This document shows positions 23,753 through 36,483 of a stretch of 64,000 nucleotides of DNA, piece after piece; position 1 is the first letter of the stretch, and every line of letters begins with the position of its first letter. The stretch lies in the NCBI GenBank assembly GCA_018873245.2, contig JAEMBT020000002.1:2766001-2830000 (forward strand), read 5' to 3'. The notes under the pieces are model-generated. The model ran no database searches and was not told the origin of the DNA. It saw only the letters and a program-made list of their open reading frames with translations. The DNA comes from Archegozetes longisetosus. Its lineage: Eukaryota; Arthropoda; Arachnida; Sarcoptiformes; Trhypochthoniidae. Made by a program: the position numbers and the translations under genes.

Positions 23753-24670
23753 TTATTCAATTTTAATATCAGCGCAACCGCGGAAGGTTTCTTGAATACC
23801 ACATCCACCTTTGCCCGTACCATCAGGACAAATTCCCCATCGGTTAGCACAGAGCCAATCCCATTGAAAGACACATCTCTCACATGTTATATTACTTGGC
23901 AGTCTTAGCTTGAATTTGTAAATTCCTCCTCCTTGTACAGTTCGGTCCGATATTTCCCAAGAATACTTGTCTTTGACAGGAGTCGGCGCCTCAACGATCT
24001 CAAGCGTATGCGCGTTAAGACATTCTTGAGTCACTTCTACATCAGGGTTAGTCGCTGGACATATTCTGAAGTAAAACCATCCCAAATGGTTGGCCTGCAT
24101 CTGAACCTCAACCTCGATGACCTCTCCTTTCTTATAGGTTTTAACAATAGTATTTGTGGCATATTTTCCGTGAGGTCTTTCGCTTTGTCTCGGGTTATCA
24201 TCGGCGGCATCACCGCATATACCACATGCACCATTTAGTTTGACTTTATGCTACATTTTAAAGTTTAAACAAAGCATATAAAATCGGAAATTATTAAAAT
24301 AATTTTGAACGTTATAGTACTTTTAGACCTCAGCTAGTTTTTATACTCGATATTTTTAAAAATTAGTAAAAATTTTCTATAAGCTCACAGTAAAAGTTAT
24401 ATTGTTTTAAATAATTCTGCACGTTTCTTTTAAATATAAGCATTATTAACAGTAATACAGTGCTAGATGAGGGCTGAAGCCATATTTAAAAATCGTTTTT
24501 ACTTCATATCCTCCACAGTTTTGCTGGTAATCGATATAATCCGGAGGAATTTGTGGGAAACCGAAGAAGTGAGCGCTGGTACGCGCCGGTGGATTTGTGA
24601 GCCTGGCATGACCACTGACTTGAGGTGAAGCCACAAGCACTGCGGCTACGATTACTAGTAACTTAAACAT
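23753..24670 (-). CDS. AA15-type lytic polysaccharide monooxygenase A
   Basis: Two exons, 24670-24503 and 24250-23753, phase 0 (donor GAA|GTAAAA), 221 residues. Family role: secreted copper enzyme that oxidatively cleaves chitin or cellulose. A signal peptide of about 20 residues ends VSG|H, so mature residue 1 is the His of the copper-binding brace (HARLTNPPARTSA). The second brace His is in QANHLGWFYF. Paired cysteines follow (CGICGD, RICPATNP, QECLNAH, CERCVFQWDWLC), and the end QETFRGCADIKIE is the conserved C terminus, with Phe at the axial copper position. Relative to its neighbour it has about ten more residues near NRWGICPDGTGKGGC, adding two cysteines. Tandem duplicate of LPMO B. The start is the only ATG before the leader. 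Confidence 0.9.
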
Positions 24671-24730
24671 TGGGAATGGTTCGATTCTCTATTTGTCCTC
24701 TGATATGCATAATCAACTACTTTCGATAAG

Positions 24731-24738
24731 TATTTATA
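24731..24738 (-). promoter_or_regulatory. TATA box of LPMO A
   Basis: TATAAATA on the minus strand, about 61-68 bp upstream of the LPMO A start codon, a fitting distance for a short 5' leader. Confidence 0.6.
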
Positions 24739-26023
24739 CATTTTTTGAAATTAATAGATAAAAGTTTTATATCCGTGAAATTACTGAAGCATTTGTTTCC
24801 CAATTCATGCTGATAGTTGATTTTGTAATCTATTTCGTTAACATAAAGAGAATATTTGTTTTAAAATTCTTGGACTGATTTTGATTTTCAGACTTATCCA
24901 AAATCAGGCAGGTCTAGTGAAAACCGACCGAATCCTAATTAAATTACTTGATGATTATAGAATTGAATATTTGGCAAAATTTAGTCTAAATTCAAATTAT
25001 AATTCACTCATTTGGTTAAGGATGTAAGAATTGTTTTGCTTTTCACTTATCTAAAAATGTTATCAGTTCATACGAGGTCTGATTAAATTCTTGTATTGCA
25101 TAAGATTTATTGTGAAATCGTATTTGAAGTTCAATAAAACGTGTTATGAAATGATTTCAAATGAAAATTGAGATATGTTTCTTTCAGTAGAAGGAAATCT
25201 TTATATTTTGGGCATTAAGTTGATAAAATTTTGAATTTTATTTTCTCCTTTACTATTCACTAGTTGCAAACTCCATCAACAGACAGTACTCAAAAATAAT
25301 CTTTTCAATCTCCAAAGTAGCCAGCGATGACTTCCGAAATAGAATACTATAGCTGCCTCTTCGCGCCATGCTGATTCCGACAATAAAATTGTCTAGGCTG
25401 TGCGGTCAGTAGTTATTGAGTTATTAAGCAGTAGGCAGACAAATAGTGTTTTTATTAGTGAGGGTAAATTCTCCCACTCATTTTTACCAGAAGGAGTTTT
25501 CAGATTAGAAAGTACATGAACTCAAACAATAATTTGATTGATCCTTAACTTAATATAACCTTTGTTTAACTAAATTTAGCTATGGGATTGTGTGTATTAA
25601 CAGTTTGTTTCATTTAGACTTAAGTAATAAAAAAATAATATTGGAGGCAACAATATACAATAATACCTTAGTATAGTCAGTCGCTAGAGACTGAGAATTC
25701 ACTCTGATTATAGTGAAATTCCACTGTAAAGAGCTAATTTTTAATTGAATAGTGTGTGCTGAGACCGAATGAGTCGGTTCATTATATCGAGGCATAAAGT
25801 ATTGTTAAGTTTGCAATTAGTTTTTAACAAGGCTTCAATCAAGATCTTGAAACATTTTAATAGATTCTAGCTTTTGAAGAATAGAAACTAAAGAATAAAG
25901 ATACAATGATTTTATTTAATGAAATATATTTTTGATAATATACAATAGTTTACAATAATTTTCTTTAATGAAACATTTTTAGTGATTTACAGAATTTTTC
26001 AAAAATTTCATAAAAGACAGAAA
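24739..26023. other. Spacer between the LPMO pair
   Basis: About 1.3 kb with no recognised gene. LPMO B's minus-strand AATAAA signal is at 25911-25916. A GC-richer patch at about 25320-25420 has no recognisable coding content. Confidence 0.45.
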
Positions 26024-26766
26024 CTATTCAATTTTGACATCAGCACAGCCTCTGAAAGTCTCCTGAATCTTCTGACCAGGACGGTTATTGCAGAGCCAAT
26101 CCCATTGTAATACACATCTTTCGCATTTGAGGCCACTTGGCAGCTGAACTTTGAACTTATAAATACCGCCACCATTGACAGAGCGGTTAGGAATTTCCCA
26201 TCTTTTCTTGTCAGTGATCGGAGATGGAGCTTCGACTATATCGAGAGTATGTGCGTCAAGACATTCTTGGGTCACTTCTACATTAGGATTAGTTGCCGGA
26301 CATATTCTGAAGTAAAACCATCCCAAATGGTTGGCTTGCATTTCGATATCGACTTCGATAATTGACCCTGACTTATAAGTTCGAACAATAGTATTTGTGG
26401 CATATTTTCCGTTTGGTCTCTCGCCCTGTCTCGGATTGGCGTCTGCTGGGTCTCCACAAATACCGCACGCTCCGTTCAGCATAACTTTATGCTAGAAAAC
26501 AGAGAAGTGTTCAAAAATTATCCAAATTATATTTAAGGGTCTGTTAAAAATATTTTAACTAATTGATCGTAGTTTTGTTTCTTCTGATTGATTTATACCT
26601 CATATCCGCCACAATTAAGCTGGAAATCAGAATATTCTGGAGGAACTTTCGGGAATCCCAAATGAAAGGCTGAGGTACGCGCTGGTGGATCGCGAAGTCT
26701 AGCATGTCCGTAGACTGCAGGCGATGCCAACAATACTGTAGCTACAATCAATGGTAATGCGAACAT
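26024..26766 (-). CDS. AA15-type lytic polysaccharide monooxygenase B
   Basis: Two exons, 26766-26599 and 26491-26024, with the intron at exactly the same codon as in LPMO A, 211 residues. The leader (MFALPLIVATVLLASPAVYG) is followed by mature His1 in HARLRDPPARTSA. The second copper His is in QANHLGWFYFRICP. The C terminus is QETFRGCADVKIE. The loop before it is short (CNNRPGQKIQE) and lacks the extra cysteine pair of LPMO A. High identity and shared gene structure show a tandem duplication. In arthropods AA15 enzymes serve digestion or cuticle chitin remodelling; the substrate cannot be decided here. Confidence 0.92.
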
Positions 26767-26808
26767 TATTAACACTGGAATACTTATTCACGAAAGAGTT
26801 CTGTTGCG

Positions 26809-26816
26809 CTTTTATA
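26809..26816 (-). promoter_or_regulatory. TATA box of LPMO B
   Basis: TATAAAAG on the minus strand, 43-50 bp upstream of the LPMO B start codon. A strong match to the consensus. Confidence 0.7.
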
Positions 26817-27829
26817 CCATTTGATATTTTAAAGATAATCATTTTGTACATGTATTAGAAGCACGTTTTTGATTGAAAATAACATTTGCCTTTTAAGTAG
26901 ATTATCAGTTCATTATTGATAATCCACAGGTTATCTTCCTTGTAGAAAAAGTAAAATAAAGTTGATTTGGCTTCATGCGGTTTTGAAATCGTTTGTTTCG
27001 AGATTAGAAACGTATGATTTAATTATGAAATCTTTCAGTTTGTTTTTAATTCATACACTATTGTTACTTTTAACGTCCTGTGATCAGCCCACACTTAGAG
27101 TTTCGAAATACGAGTTACATATCAAGTATTACGAAATTATTATTTGAATGTCTACTTATATTAATAATATCTAAATTAATAATAAAACGAAGCATTTGGG
27201 TACAAATGATATAATTTCGATAGTTTTATAGTGTAGTTCTGTTGTCTAACATGAGGTAATAACGATAGGTTATGTAAGTTTACGGCAGGGAAGCAACTAA
27301 TAATAACTTTTCATAATGGTTACTTAATACGCTTTCAAGTTATCATTTTCTTGTCATAGCTTCAGATCAAATTTTGTATTGATCTTCCAAGTTTAATAAG
27401 TATTTTCTATGTGTTTAATTCTACATTCTAGCAATCTTTTGAAAGATTTACTTAATGTTTTTAAACGAAAATCTGATAAAGGGTTAGTGAACATTTTTTC
27501 TATAAGATTAATTTATTGAAATTATACAAATTTCATTGTTTTAAAATCAATCATTTCATACTTTTATTGATTATTAGTTCAATTTTCGAAGTGAAAGTTT
27601 TAATAAATCACTTTAGAATGAGATACTCAATCAGTAGCAATATGGAGTCAGAGAACATAACTTTAGCCCTGAAGGACAACTTTTGCCTTAAAACATGACT
27701 GGTAGACTCTTGAATAACCACACATGAGCTCACTACGAAGTTAAAATGATATTTTTCTCTGGAGTATCAGATTAAAGCTTAAGAGGAGTCTGATAGTTGT
27801 GTTTTGAGGCAAAATGTATATTAATAGTA
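26817..27829. other. Intergenic region
   Basis: About 1 kb upstream of LPMO B without a recognised gene; several short frames of about 60 codons show no family features. Confidence 0.4.
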
Positions 27830-28255
27830 TTAGGTTGGTGGGAAATAAATGGCCGATTTGGTATAGTATTGCTGTCTTTCACTCAATTCATGAGGAACCC
27901 ACTTATCTAGTTTCTTTACTTTCGAAATTTTTCAAACCAACGGCGTGTTGTGCGTTCTGTAGCCGCATCCTGGCCCCATGCTCTCTGGATGTTTCGCGTA
28001 GCTTCTGCAGCGTTACGTCCGAGCTTGAACCCATAAAGCATTAACACTCGAAAATCACGTTTATTCATATTTTGATAAAAACTCACAAAAAGATTTACTT
28101 CGTTAATTAACAATAAACAAATGGTGAATTATATAGACTATATTATAAACTATAAACACGATATACCAACAACATAAATTAGCTAATGCGTTTTGTCATA
28201 ATCAATCTACAAGTATGAACATGTTCAAACGGCCATTTATTTCCCACCAACCTAG
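27830..28255 (-). mobile_element. Mariner deletion derivative, 426 bp
   Basis: Terminal inverted repeats (TTAGGTTGGTGGGAAATAAA and its mate) are flanked on both sides by TA, the mariner target. The TTAGGTTGGT start is typical of mariner elements. Inside, on the minus strand, is the N-terminal part of a mariner transposase, then a jump to the left terminus; the catalytic domain has been deleted. Non-autonomous. Confidence 0.9.
27916..28068 (-). pseudogene. Mariner transposase N-terminal helix-turn-helix fragment
   Basis: From MNKRDFRVLMLYGFKLGRNA to RTTRRWFEKFRK, about 50 residues: the first HTH of mariner transposases (Mos1-type). It stops where GxE and the linker should follow. The frame is open across the retained domain. 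Confidence 0.8.
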
Positions 28256-30761
28256 TATTATTAAGTTTTCTCAAAAACAATAAGAATTCCGTAATGCTTT
28301 TTGAATAATTTAGTTTGAAAAAAGATTTTAATTCATCTCAATCTTTAAAAATACCTCATAACGCAAGTTTTTAGTTAATTATTTTCTTGATTTAAGTCTT
28401 AATTCGTAAACAGTGAGTACTTCTAGTTATATTGAAGGATGTATTGCGTTTTATATGATTAGATACTCTAGTGAAGGAATACCATTAAATATAATACATG
28501 AACAAATACAACAAAAAATACTCATTGCTTATAAGTTGAAATCTAAGTTAAGAAAAAGTAAAGTTGATTACAAAGATCGCATTTTAGAATACTTTTAAAA
28601 ATTTGAAAGATTGGTTGAAATTTTTTTCGCACTAAATTGTTTTGGAAGATTATTCAAAATTTTTAAAAATATTTTTATTAATTTTGTAAACTTTACTTAA
28701 ATGCGACCCGCTTTCACCTAGTGGAAAAAGAAAATGAGATTTATTATAAAGCAGGTCCTCAAACTAATAATATAAGTCAATAGATTATTTCGAATGGGCT
28801 GCCTAAACAAATGTTCTGAACTATATTCCGTATGAAATCCTCAAGAACTTTAAAGTGACAGGAAAGTAATGTGATTGTCTTAAATTATACAGAGTTTAGA
28901 ACTTTGCGAAATATTCATGGAAGTTGAATAGTTGCGACCAAATTTCTCCGAATTCTCGCGAAATTTGCTACAAAAAACAATTGTCTCCAAACGTAGTCAC
29001 AAGAACTGGAACCCATTTAAATGGAAGGTTGGCTTGTTTGTATTCGCAATCGAGAAGAGTTCAATTATAAATAGGGTACAAATATTAGATAAGGAAGGTG
29101 ACAGACAAATCTATAGCGCCGCTTGTCGTTAGAGATCTCAATAATTTAATAAGTCCATTGATTGATGTGAAAGAATTGCTGACTAGAAGAGAAGGCCAGA
29201 GACTTGAAGAATTTGAAGTTTATGTTGGGTTCAAAGATGCCTTTGAAGTTTGTATTGAAAAATTAAGTTCCTGAGATTTTATTTGGTTCACTTTTCTAAT
29301 AGTAAAGACTGGACTTTCACCCAAAGTAACGCCTTATTTATAACCAAATATCAAACGCGGGCTGTGATGTTATTACAATGCATAATATTTATGGATGTTA
29401 TTTCTTTTTCAATAAGATTATAAAGCATCTATGTAATTTCTAGATCAATTGGTAGAGCTAATCTAAGGAATTTCTACTATTGTTCTAGAAGGTGTCCAAA
29501 ACATAATATCAATCTAATTAATATTCTATTTAAAATTCAATGATGCTATACTAAATCTAGTTTCAACTTTGAGCAAGCTCGTTTGTTACGAGTCCAGCTC
29601 AAGCTCCAGCTCCAGCTCCAGCTCGAAGTTTTGAGCTTCAGAGCTTCCATTAAAACATGTTAGTAGTTTAAGAACTCCTATGTTCATGAAGAAAGTATAA
29701 ATTTTCAAATAAATGAATAAGACTAGTGGTTAAATAATAGGAACTTGTCAGGATGAGGCGCAACTATATAGTCACTAAGTCGCAACCGATAGAGATATTA
29801 TGAATCTAAATTTGGTTAATACATTACCTAACATTTCATTAAAGTAAATAACTTTAAATGTCTTAAATTATTGAAAATAAAAATTATAATTTATACTTTT
29901 TAATCAATAAATATTTAAATAAATATCATTTAAAACTAGTGACCAAGAAAGTGAAGATTTGTGTTTAATTAATGAAGGAAATGATAGTGATATTAAAGAT
30001 AAAATTAGTAAGAGGTAGTCAAAAGGTGATTACTTTGAGTCAGTTGATAATAAATTGAAGTGTAAATAATTCTTTAACTTTCAACTTTCGAATACTTCGA
30101 GTAGGGTGAATAAGCGTCCAGATTTCAATTGAATAGACACTTGCTACAAATACTTCATTTTATTGGTAGTTCAGTGTATAAAAATTCCAAGTAAAAGTAT
30201 TTAATCTTTTGAGATCCTTTTACTGATAACTGATTAATGTTTGCGGAACTTCACAATCATCTAAAAGATAACTGATCAATGACAAAATCTCAGAAGAAAT
30301 ATAATTATTTTTCATAGTTGAAATTTTGTAACATTTCCTAATTATTGAGTAATGTAAATGAATCTTAAAATTTTCAAGAAAAGTCCCATTGATTTGTTTG
30401 TCCTGATTTAGGCCGGACAAGACTTGGTCACACTAGTTTCAAGTAATATACAAAACTGAGCAAAATTGAGTATTCTCAAACCCCCATCATCAATAAATTC
30501 GGACAATTTTTTGGATAAATTATGGATTGCTAAGATGTTTTCAGGTGAGGGCATATTCCACCTCCTTTAAGCTTATTCATAAATAACGTTAATTCACACA
30601 GAAGTAACATTATTCTGATTAGTGGCATAAGAACTGAAAATATTTGATGTTAAGAATTCTATAAAGAAAGTAAGTAAGATAAGCGATTTTGATTTTAGGC
30701 ATTAAGATTTTAATTCAAGATTTGATCTCTTAGATCATTCTCTACTATATTCCTATAGCAT
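28256..30761. other. Gene-poor stretch
   Basis: About 2.5 kb. A 61-codon frame at 28413-28598 (Ile/Lys-rich) has no recognised family. A short GC-richer direct repeat lies at 29596-29636. Nothing else was supported. Confidence 0.45.
29596..29636. repeat. CCAGCT hexamer microsatellite
   Basis: Five to six tandem units of CCAGCT with minor variants (CAAGCT), then AGCTCGAAG. Stands out as GC-rich in an AT-rich surrounding. Possibly the core of an old element. Confidence 0.7.
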
Positions 30762-30953
30762 TTGAATCATACTTATCTTAAAGCAAAAATAAGCATCAAA
30801 ATGAAAATGACTAAATTTAAATGCAATCAAACGAAATTCGAAAACTGCTTACTTCCTAAATCTAATGATGAATTTTACAACCATTACCCGTGTTTCTCAT
30901 GGAGTCCACTTCTTTATGGTTATTTATGCTTACTCCATTTTAAATCACATTAA
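30762..30953 (+). pseudogene. Ionotropic-receptor-like exon 1 fragment
   Basis: Translation contains MTKFKCNQTKFENCLLPKSN, clearly related to exon 1 of the intact receptor at 38350 (MTKVDFNLEEDKNCF) and to the pseudogene at 42007 (MTKIYFNQTKIDNCLF). The frame then stops without the receptor's exon 2. Exon 3 and 4 relatives appear only beyond the beta-galactosidase gene, from about 34450, so this may be the 5' piece of the receptor pseudogene split by that gene. Confidence 0.55.
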
Positions 30954-31276
30954 AAACTAAACCTTCTAATAGAAGTATAAACAAATTACCTTTAAATTTT
31001 CTGGCAATAAAAATTTCAAAAATTTAACCATTAACTTTTAGATAACGTTCCAACTTATCACACTTTTAAATTTGAATAATCCTTTAGACTTATTTATAAA
31101 TTTTTATACCATAAAATCAAGTAACAAATGCATACTTTCTCATGTTTTTATTCCATTGTCATTAATTTCTATTACATGAGTTTAGATAAAAGCTATACTC
31201 ATATTCAAAGACTATATCATAGATTAGTGAACTAATATTAATCCAGTTTTAATTACTAATTTTTGGAATTAGTTAA

Positions 31277-33873
31277 ATGAGCCAAATAGTCATGAAATTT
31301 TTAATTTCAATAGCAATTTTTTCCTTGAGTTTTTCAACAATTAATGTAAGTAAAAAGTATCCATCAATTAAAACTCAGTGTCAAACTCTGAATTTAAACT
31401 CATGTAAGGCTGGAAAAACTTTCACAATTGATCATACGAATAATCAATTCTTGAAAGATGGCAAACCATTTCGATATGTATCTGGAGATCTGGAATACTT
31501 TAAGATACCATCAGTTTTATGGAAAGATCGGTTGATTAAATATAAAGCTGCTGGACTTAATGCTGTTCAAACGTAATCCAATTGGTTGTTTAAAAATGAA
31601 AACTATTTAGCTTTTATTTTTATTACTAGCTATATCAACTGGAATCTTCACGAACCTGAAAAAGGTCATTACGATTTCAATGGTGATCTCGATTTTATAC
31701 AATTCTTTAAATTGGCTCAAGAACTAGATTTTGTTGTTATACTAAGACCGGGTCCTTTTGTTAATGCTGAGTGTGATATGGTATGTGATCAAAAGTTTTC
31801 AATAAAAAAATATAAGAGGTCATTCGTGTGTGCTCGATCTTAACGCTTGACTGAAATTATTTCAAAACATAGATTAATATACTTTAGTACTTTGGTAGGG
31901 AGGTCTTCCTTACTGGTTATTAAGCATCAATAAAGACATGAAATTACGGACAAGCGATGAGCAATATATGGCAGAAGTAAACAAATGGTTATCAGTAATA
32001 ATGCCCAAAATTAAGCCAATGCTTTACCAAAATGGTGGATCTGTTGTTATGGTTCAAGTGGAAAATGAATACGCTTATTATGGTTGCGATCATAACTACA
32101 CTAATGCTTTGCGGGACTCATTTCGTAGTTATTTAGGTCCTGATATAATTCTGTTCACAACTGATGGTATTTCAAACTTTAAGTGTGCAATGATTGATAA
32201 GGTTTTTGTCACAATTGATTTTGGTGCCTATACGGATGCCCATGTGTATTTTGACAAATTGAGGGAGGTTCAGAAAACTGGACCTTTAGTCAACTCTGAA
32301 TTCTATTCCGGTTGGTTCAATAGGTGGGAAATGCCTTATGAACACGTTGAAGCTCAAAGATATGCTGAAAAATTAGATGTTCTGTTATCTATGAATGCTT
32401 CAGTTAACATGTAAGCTAAAAATTCCTTAATTAAACTAGAACCCCATGAATGCTAGCTTTTGTCGAGTAGTACTTGTTATTCCCACGTTAATCTATTTGA
32501 AGAAATAAAGTTATTCGATTCTTCAAAGTTAATGAGTCAGTCATGACCCTTTCTAGTTATCCCTTTGCTGGTGGAACTTTATTTGGATTCATGTCTGGTG
32601 CTAAAGGAGGAGGAGATCAATTTTACCCAGTCGTAACGAGTTATGAATTTGATGGTCCGCTCACTGAAGCTGGAGATCCCAATGATAAATACTTTGCTAT
32701 CAGAAAAGTTATCGGAAAAGTATGTTAAATAACATTTAAATTTTTGTTTCTGCATTAATGAAACTTGATGAAAATATTAAAGTTTTGACTTTTAGCATAT
32801 GCCACTTCCATCACTACCACTTCCGACAGTTGCACCCAAAATGGAATTACCTGCTATCCATATGAAACCAATAATTTCTATATTCAATGAGCACTTCTCT
32901 AAGGACACAATTTCATCAGAAAATCCACAAACATTTGAAGAGCTAAAACTTGGACACGGATTTGTTCTCTATTCTCACAACTTAACAGAGGCTTCTGCAT
33001 CAGACACTGCTGTTCTACATATCGACAAAATTTCTGATAGAGCTCTAGTTTTTGTTGATAAGGTAAAATTTAAAAAAAGCAACTTGACTAAAAAGGGTCA
33101 TGAAGTTACAAAGATTCCAAGTCGAGATGAGCCCTTCCTTCATGGTTAATAGGTATTTTGAGTATAGTTTTCGTAAAGAAGGGCGTGAGATTTGAGAATT
33201 TACAAGATTTAATAAATTTGAGATTACTTATTTGAATTACTGTTTGAAAATTACTATTATTGAAAAATATTTTTATTCATAGGAATATCGTGGACTCTTG
33301 AGCGCGACACACAATAAGTTCCAGTTATCATTGACTGAACTTAAAGAAGGTTCACATTTGGATATTCTGGTCGAAAATCAAGGCCGATATGCATCCCGAG
33401 ACATGGTTAGACTTAAAGGTATCACAACAAAAGTGATATTGGGAAACCAAACACTCAAAAACTGGAAACATAGCTTGTTATTCAGGAATCGGGACTCTTC
33501 TATACAGCAGTTGGAGAAGGAATCCACAAATTTGACCGTACAATCGGTCAAAAATCGTCCGACTTTCTTCACCGGGATATTTCAATTACCGCAAAATTCT
33601 AGTTTGCCGCTCGACTCATTTTTGAGTTTTGAGGGTTGGGGTAAAGGAATCGCGTTTTTGAATGGATTCAACTTGGGTCGATATTGGCCATTGGCTGGAC
33701 CTCAACATACTCTCTATTCTCCGGCACATCTGTTCAAACCTTATCCTCACGAGAATAGGCTCACAGTCTTCGAGTTGGAGAAGAATCCTTGCCACAATGA
33801 AAGTGAATGTGTATTAAATTTTCAGAAAGAGCATGTTCTTAATGGAAAAGTATTTCAAGATAATGGGTTCTAG
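31277..33873 (+). CDS. GLB1: Lysosomal-type beta-galactosidase (GH35)
   Basis: Six exons: 31277-31572, 31630-31780, 31899-32410, 32557-32719, 32796-33062 and 33283-33873; all GT-AG with consistent phases. About 659 residues (654 if the second ATG at 31292, directly before the hydrophobic leader, is used); human GLB1 has 677. Removes terminal beta-galactose from glycans and glycolipids, secreted or lysosomal. Seen: FTIDHTNNQFLKDGKPFRYVSGD at the N terminus (GH35 start; the motif spans residues 50-75), AAGLNAVQTYINWNLHEP across a splice, LRPGPFVNAECDMGGLPYWL, acid/base Glu in VQVENEYAYYG (about 206), nucleophile Glu in VNSEFYSGWF (about 283), and the C-terminal jelly-roll end FLNGFNLGRYW. Complete and undamaged. 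AATAAA at 33927. Confidence 0.92.
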
Positions 33874-34317
33874 TTTTGAATATAACGACTAGATTTAATT
33901 ATAAAGATCTTAATGAATCAATTGAAATAAAGCAATGAGTTTCGAAAATTACTCTAAAAATTGAAGTTTTAATCTTTTCTGATCATCAATAATTTATCTT
34001 TCATTTGAAAAAGTATAATTTTTTAGACACCTATTATATAAAAAATTGAATTCTAAAGAATCTTTGAGTTATACAATATTCTGGTTATGTTCACACGAGA
34101 TAAATAAGATATCGATTAAATCATTCTCTATTCTAATAATCTCATGAAACAAAGTGTATTTTGTAAAATATTGTTTAGCAATACTTTCGATTTCTCATCA
34201 AAACTTTTCACAAAAATGAAAACATTGCTTGCATATATTAATAACCATGTTTTTTATTAAATAGTATTTTAAAATATTCTGAACTAAGATATATTGAGTT
34301 CTCATAAGATAATTGTC
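33874..34317. other. 3' flank of beta-galactosidase
   Basis: About 440 bp containing the beta-galactosidase AATAAA at 33927. Nothing else recognised. Confidence 0.45.
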
Positions 34318-34390
34318 GATTTTTAGAGCAGAAAACAGAACTTTTACTATTAATCACAAGAATAAAAATTTTTTAAAGATGATAAATATT
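34318..34390 (+). pseudogene. Beta-galactosidase exon-1 fragment
   Basis: RAENRTFTINHKNKNFLKM matches exon 1 of the adjacent intact gene (KAGKTFTIDHTNNQFLKDG) in the same orientation. It ends abruptly and runs into receptor-like sequence. It shows that part of the beta-galactosidase gene was duplicated 3 kb downstream. Confidence 0.6.
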
Positions 34391-36483
34391 TTGTCTAAAG
34401 AATTCTTTCATGTTTTTGGTAACTGGACTCAACTGTTGAAGATATTTCTTTTATTGTTCCATATTTTGAAGCGTTCATCTTTTCGTTTTGACAAACGAGA
34501 ATATATTATCGATTGTTCAATTAGAAAAGATTTAATCAATTTCAACGAAATTTATACAGATATCTATTCTTATTTGGATTAACAAAAATTCGCGAGTTTA
34601 AATCCATTCAACCACAATGTACACGAAATCGTCCACCATTCATCAGCCAAATTATAAGAGAACTGAACACTGATGGAATGGTTATCTTCAAAATCTACAA
34701 TTTGAAACTTTTAGTTAATAATTATCGTACTATTTTTATTATGTTCTCTATTCAAATCTTTGATAATTGATTACTCTTCTGGAAGGATATAATTTACTTT
34801 TAGTTTCGATAAAATTTTTTCAACCATTATTCATTTATTTCAAACTTTTTCTAGACACAAGTTCAGATCGTAAACCATTCAATTATATTTTCTTCCTCGG
34901 ATTCTTCCAACTTATCCTTTAGTTGGCGATATTCGAAAACGAATTCTTAGCAAAATTATTTTAGATAAACGAATTCCGTTCAATAATTTTAACCAATTAA
35001 CATAATAAAATATAACATTTTTCATCAGTCTACATCTGAATTGGTTGAGAAAATATCAATAGATAATTATGATGAATTATCAACTTATTTTCATATATTG
35101 TAAGATAGAGCGAATACTTTTAGCAAATTTTTTGAGTTGACGGTATCACTAGAGCCTGTTGTCGCCAGGGCCTTCATGGGCAATTCTTCGACTTTTCAAC
35201 ATGTCCATCAATATCTTTCTGTATTTTCTTGGACAACATTTTTAAAAGAAAGTAATGAGGCTTTATGTTTTCAAGCGAAAGACTACAAGCTATTTGACGA
35301 TACTGTGTAATGTACTGTATTGCAAATAATAAATCGATAATACCCCTACGATATCACTTATTTACATATATAATCAGTACTCCTTTAAGTACTAATAAAA
35401 GGAGTAATGATTAATATGCACACATAATATGCATTTAATTGATATATAATCGAGCCAAATGCACACTTTTTGTATACATACTAAACTTTACTCCTTTTAT
35501 TAGTGTTTAAAGGAGTACTGATTATATATGTAAATAAGTGCTATTGTAGGGGTATGATCGATTTATTATTTGTAATATAGTACTAGTTTTTGAGGCTCTA
35601 ATCGATCGATTATTCTTTGCTACAAAAATTTTGAAATAGTTTCATATTCGTTGATTTTACTACAGCTTTTCAGGGCTTATGCGATGCTTTTATGTTTAAA
35701 AGGTTAAAGTATTGTCAACCGCAGCGTTCCAATACATCAGTACGTATATTAAGTGATTTTCGTATTAATTCTACAACGAATTATCCAAAAAGTATCATAA
35801 ACACTATTCTGAGATATTTGTATATCAAGTAATGACACTTTCTTCAGGCAGGGACTCAGAAATCAATTCCAGTAACAGTACCGGCCATTTCTGAATGCTC
35901 GAGAACACCAATATAATCAGAGTTTTCTGTTCCGAAAGTTCAAGCATTTCAGTATTTTTATTAACGAAGAAAATATTAAATGTATTTGTGACAAACAATG
36001 CTAGCTCTGGATATTATTACAAAATGAATATAGCGCTACGTTTAAGGCCTAGTTTCAAGCATAATACTCCAGTGCATAACCTATAAGTATCCAAAACGAT
36101 TTTCACGTCACAATTTAAGAAAATGTTAAATGAAAGCAATATAAAGTTATTCGAAAAACCGCATAAAATATTTGAGAAAATTCATCATATTTAAATTAAT
36201 TTTATTGACAATAGTTTCAGTCTGCTGTGAAAGCTGGACTTTCAAAATCAAAATATTGGTGGAAATGTGAGGAAAATATTTGGTAACATTAGCGCTAAGA
36301 TTTTACTACGAATTCAAGATAGAATCAATCAATGATGTCCAAATTAGTCATTTATTACTCATTAAATTGATTAAAATTTCCCCTATATTCAAATGCCTAT
36401 CACACAGTTTCATATTTGGTTCATTTGTTGTTATTATAGAGTCAATAAAATTTAACTCTTATAAAAATACAACAGAAGAGTGA
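34391..36483 (+). pseudogene. Ionotropic-receptor-like pseudogene 1
   Basis: Fragments align in order with the intact receptor at 38350-40090: SVHLFVLTNEN near 34470, a stretch near 34600-34700 resembling its KPQY...ILKIY part, the pore-side SSDRKPFNYIFFLGFF near 34860-34910, FKHNT near 36050 matching NFEHKV, and the final exon at about 36208-36480 ending SFIFGSFVVIIES, matching the last membrane segment. Stops and shifts are numerous. A 274-bp MITE interrupts it at 35311-35584. Confidence 0.75.
35311..35584. mobile_element. 274-bp foldback MITE in receptor pseudogene 1
   Basis: Arms of about 95 bp are closely matched: left begins TGTACTGTATTGCAAATAAT, and the right is its complement ending ATTATTTGTAATATAGTAC. 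Each arm contains a CAGTACTCCTTTAA...TAATAAAAGGAGTAA stretch. No coding capacity. Confidence 0.85.

Noticed and set aside
26962-27147. 61-codon frame with a hydrophobic stretch
   Set aside because: Too short and without family features; hydrophobic frames are common by chance in T-rich DNA.
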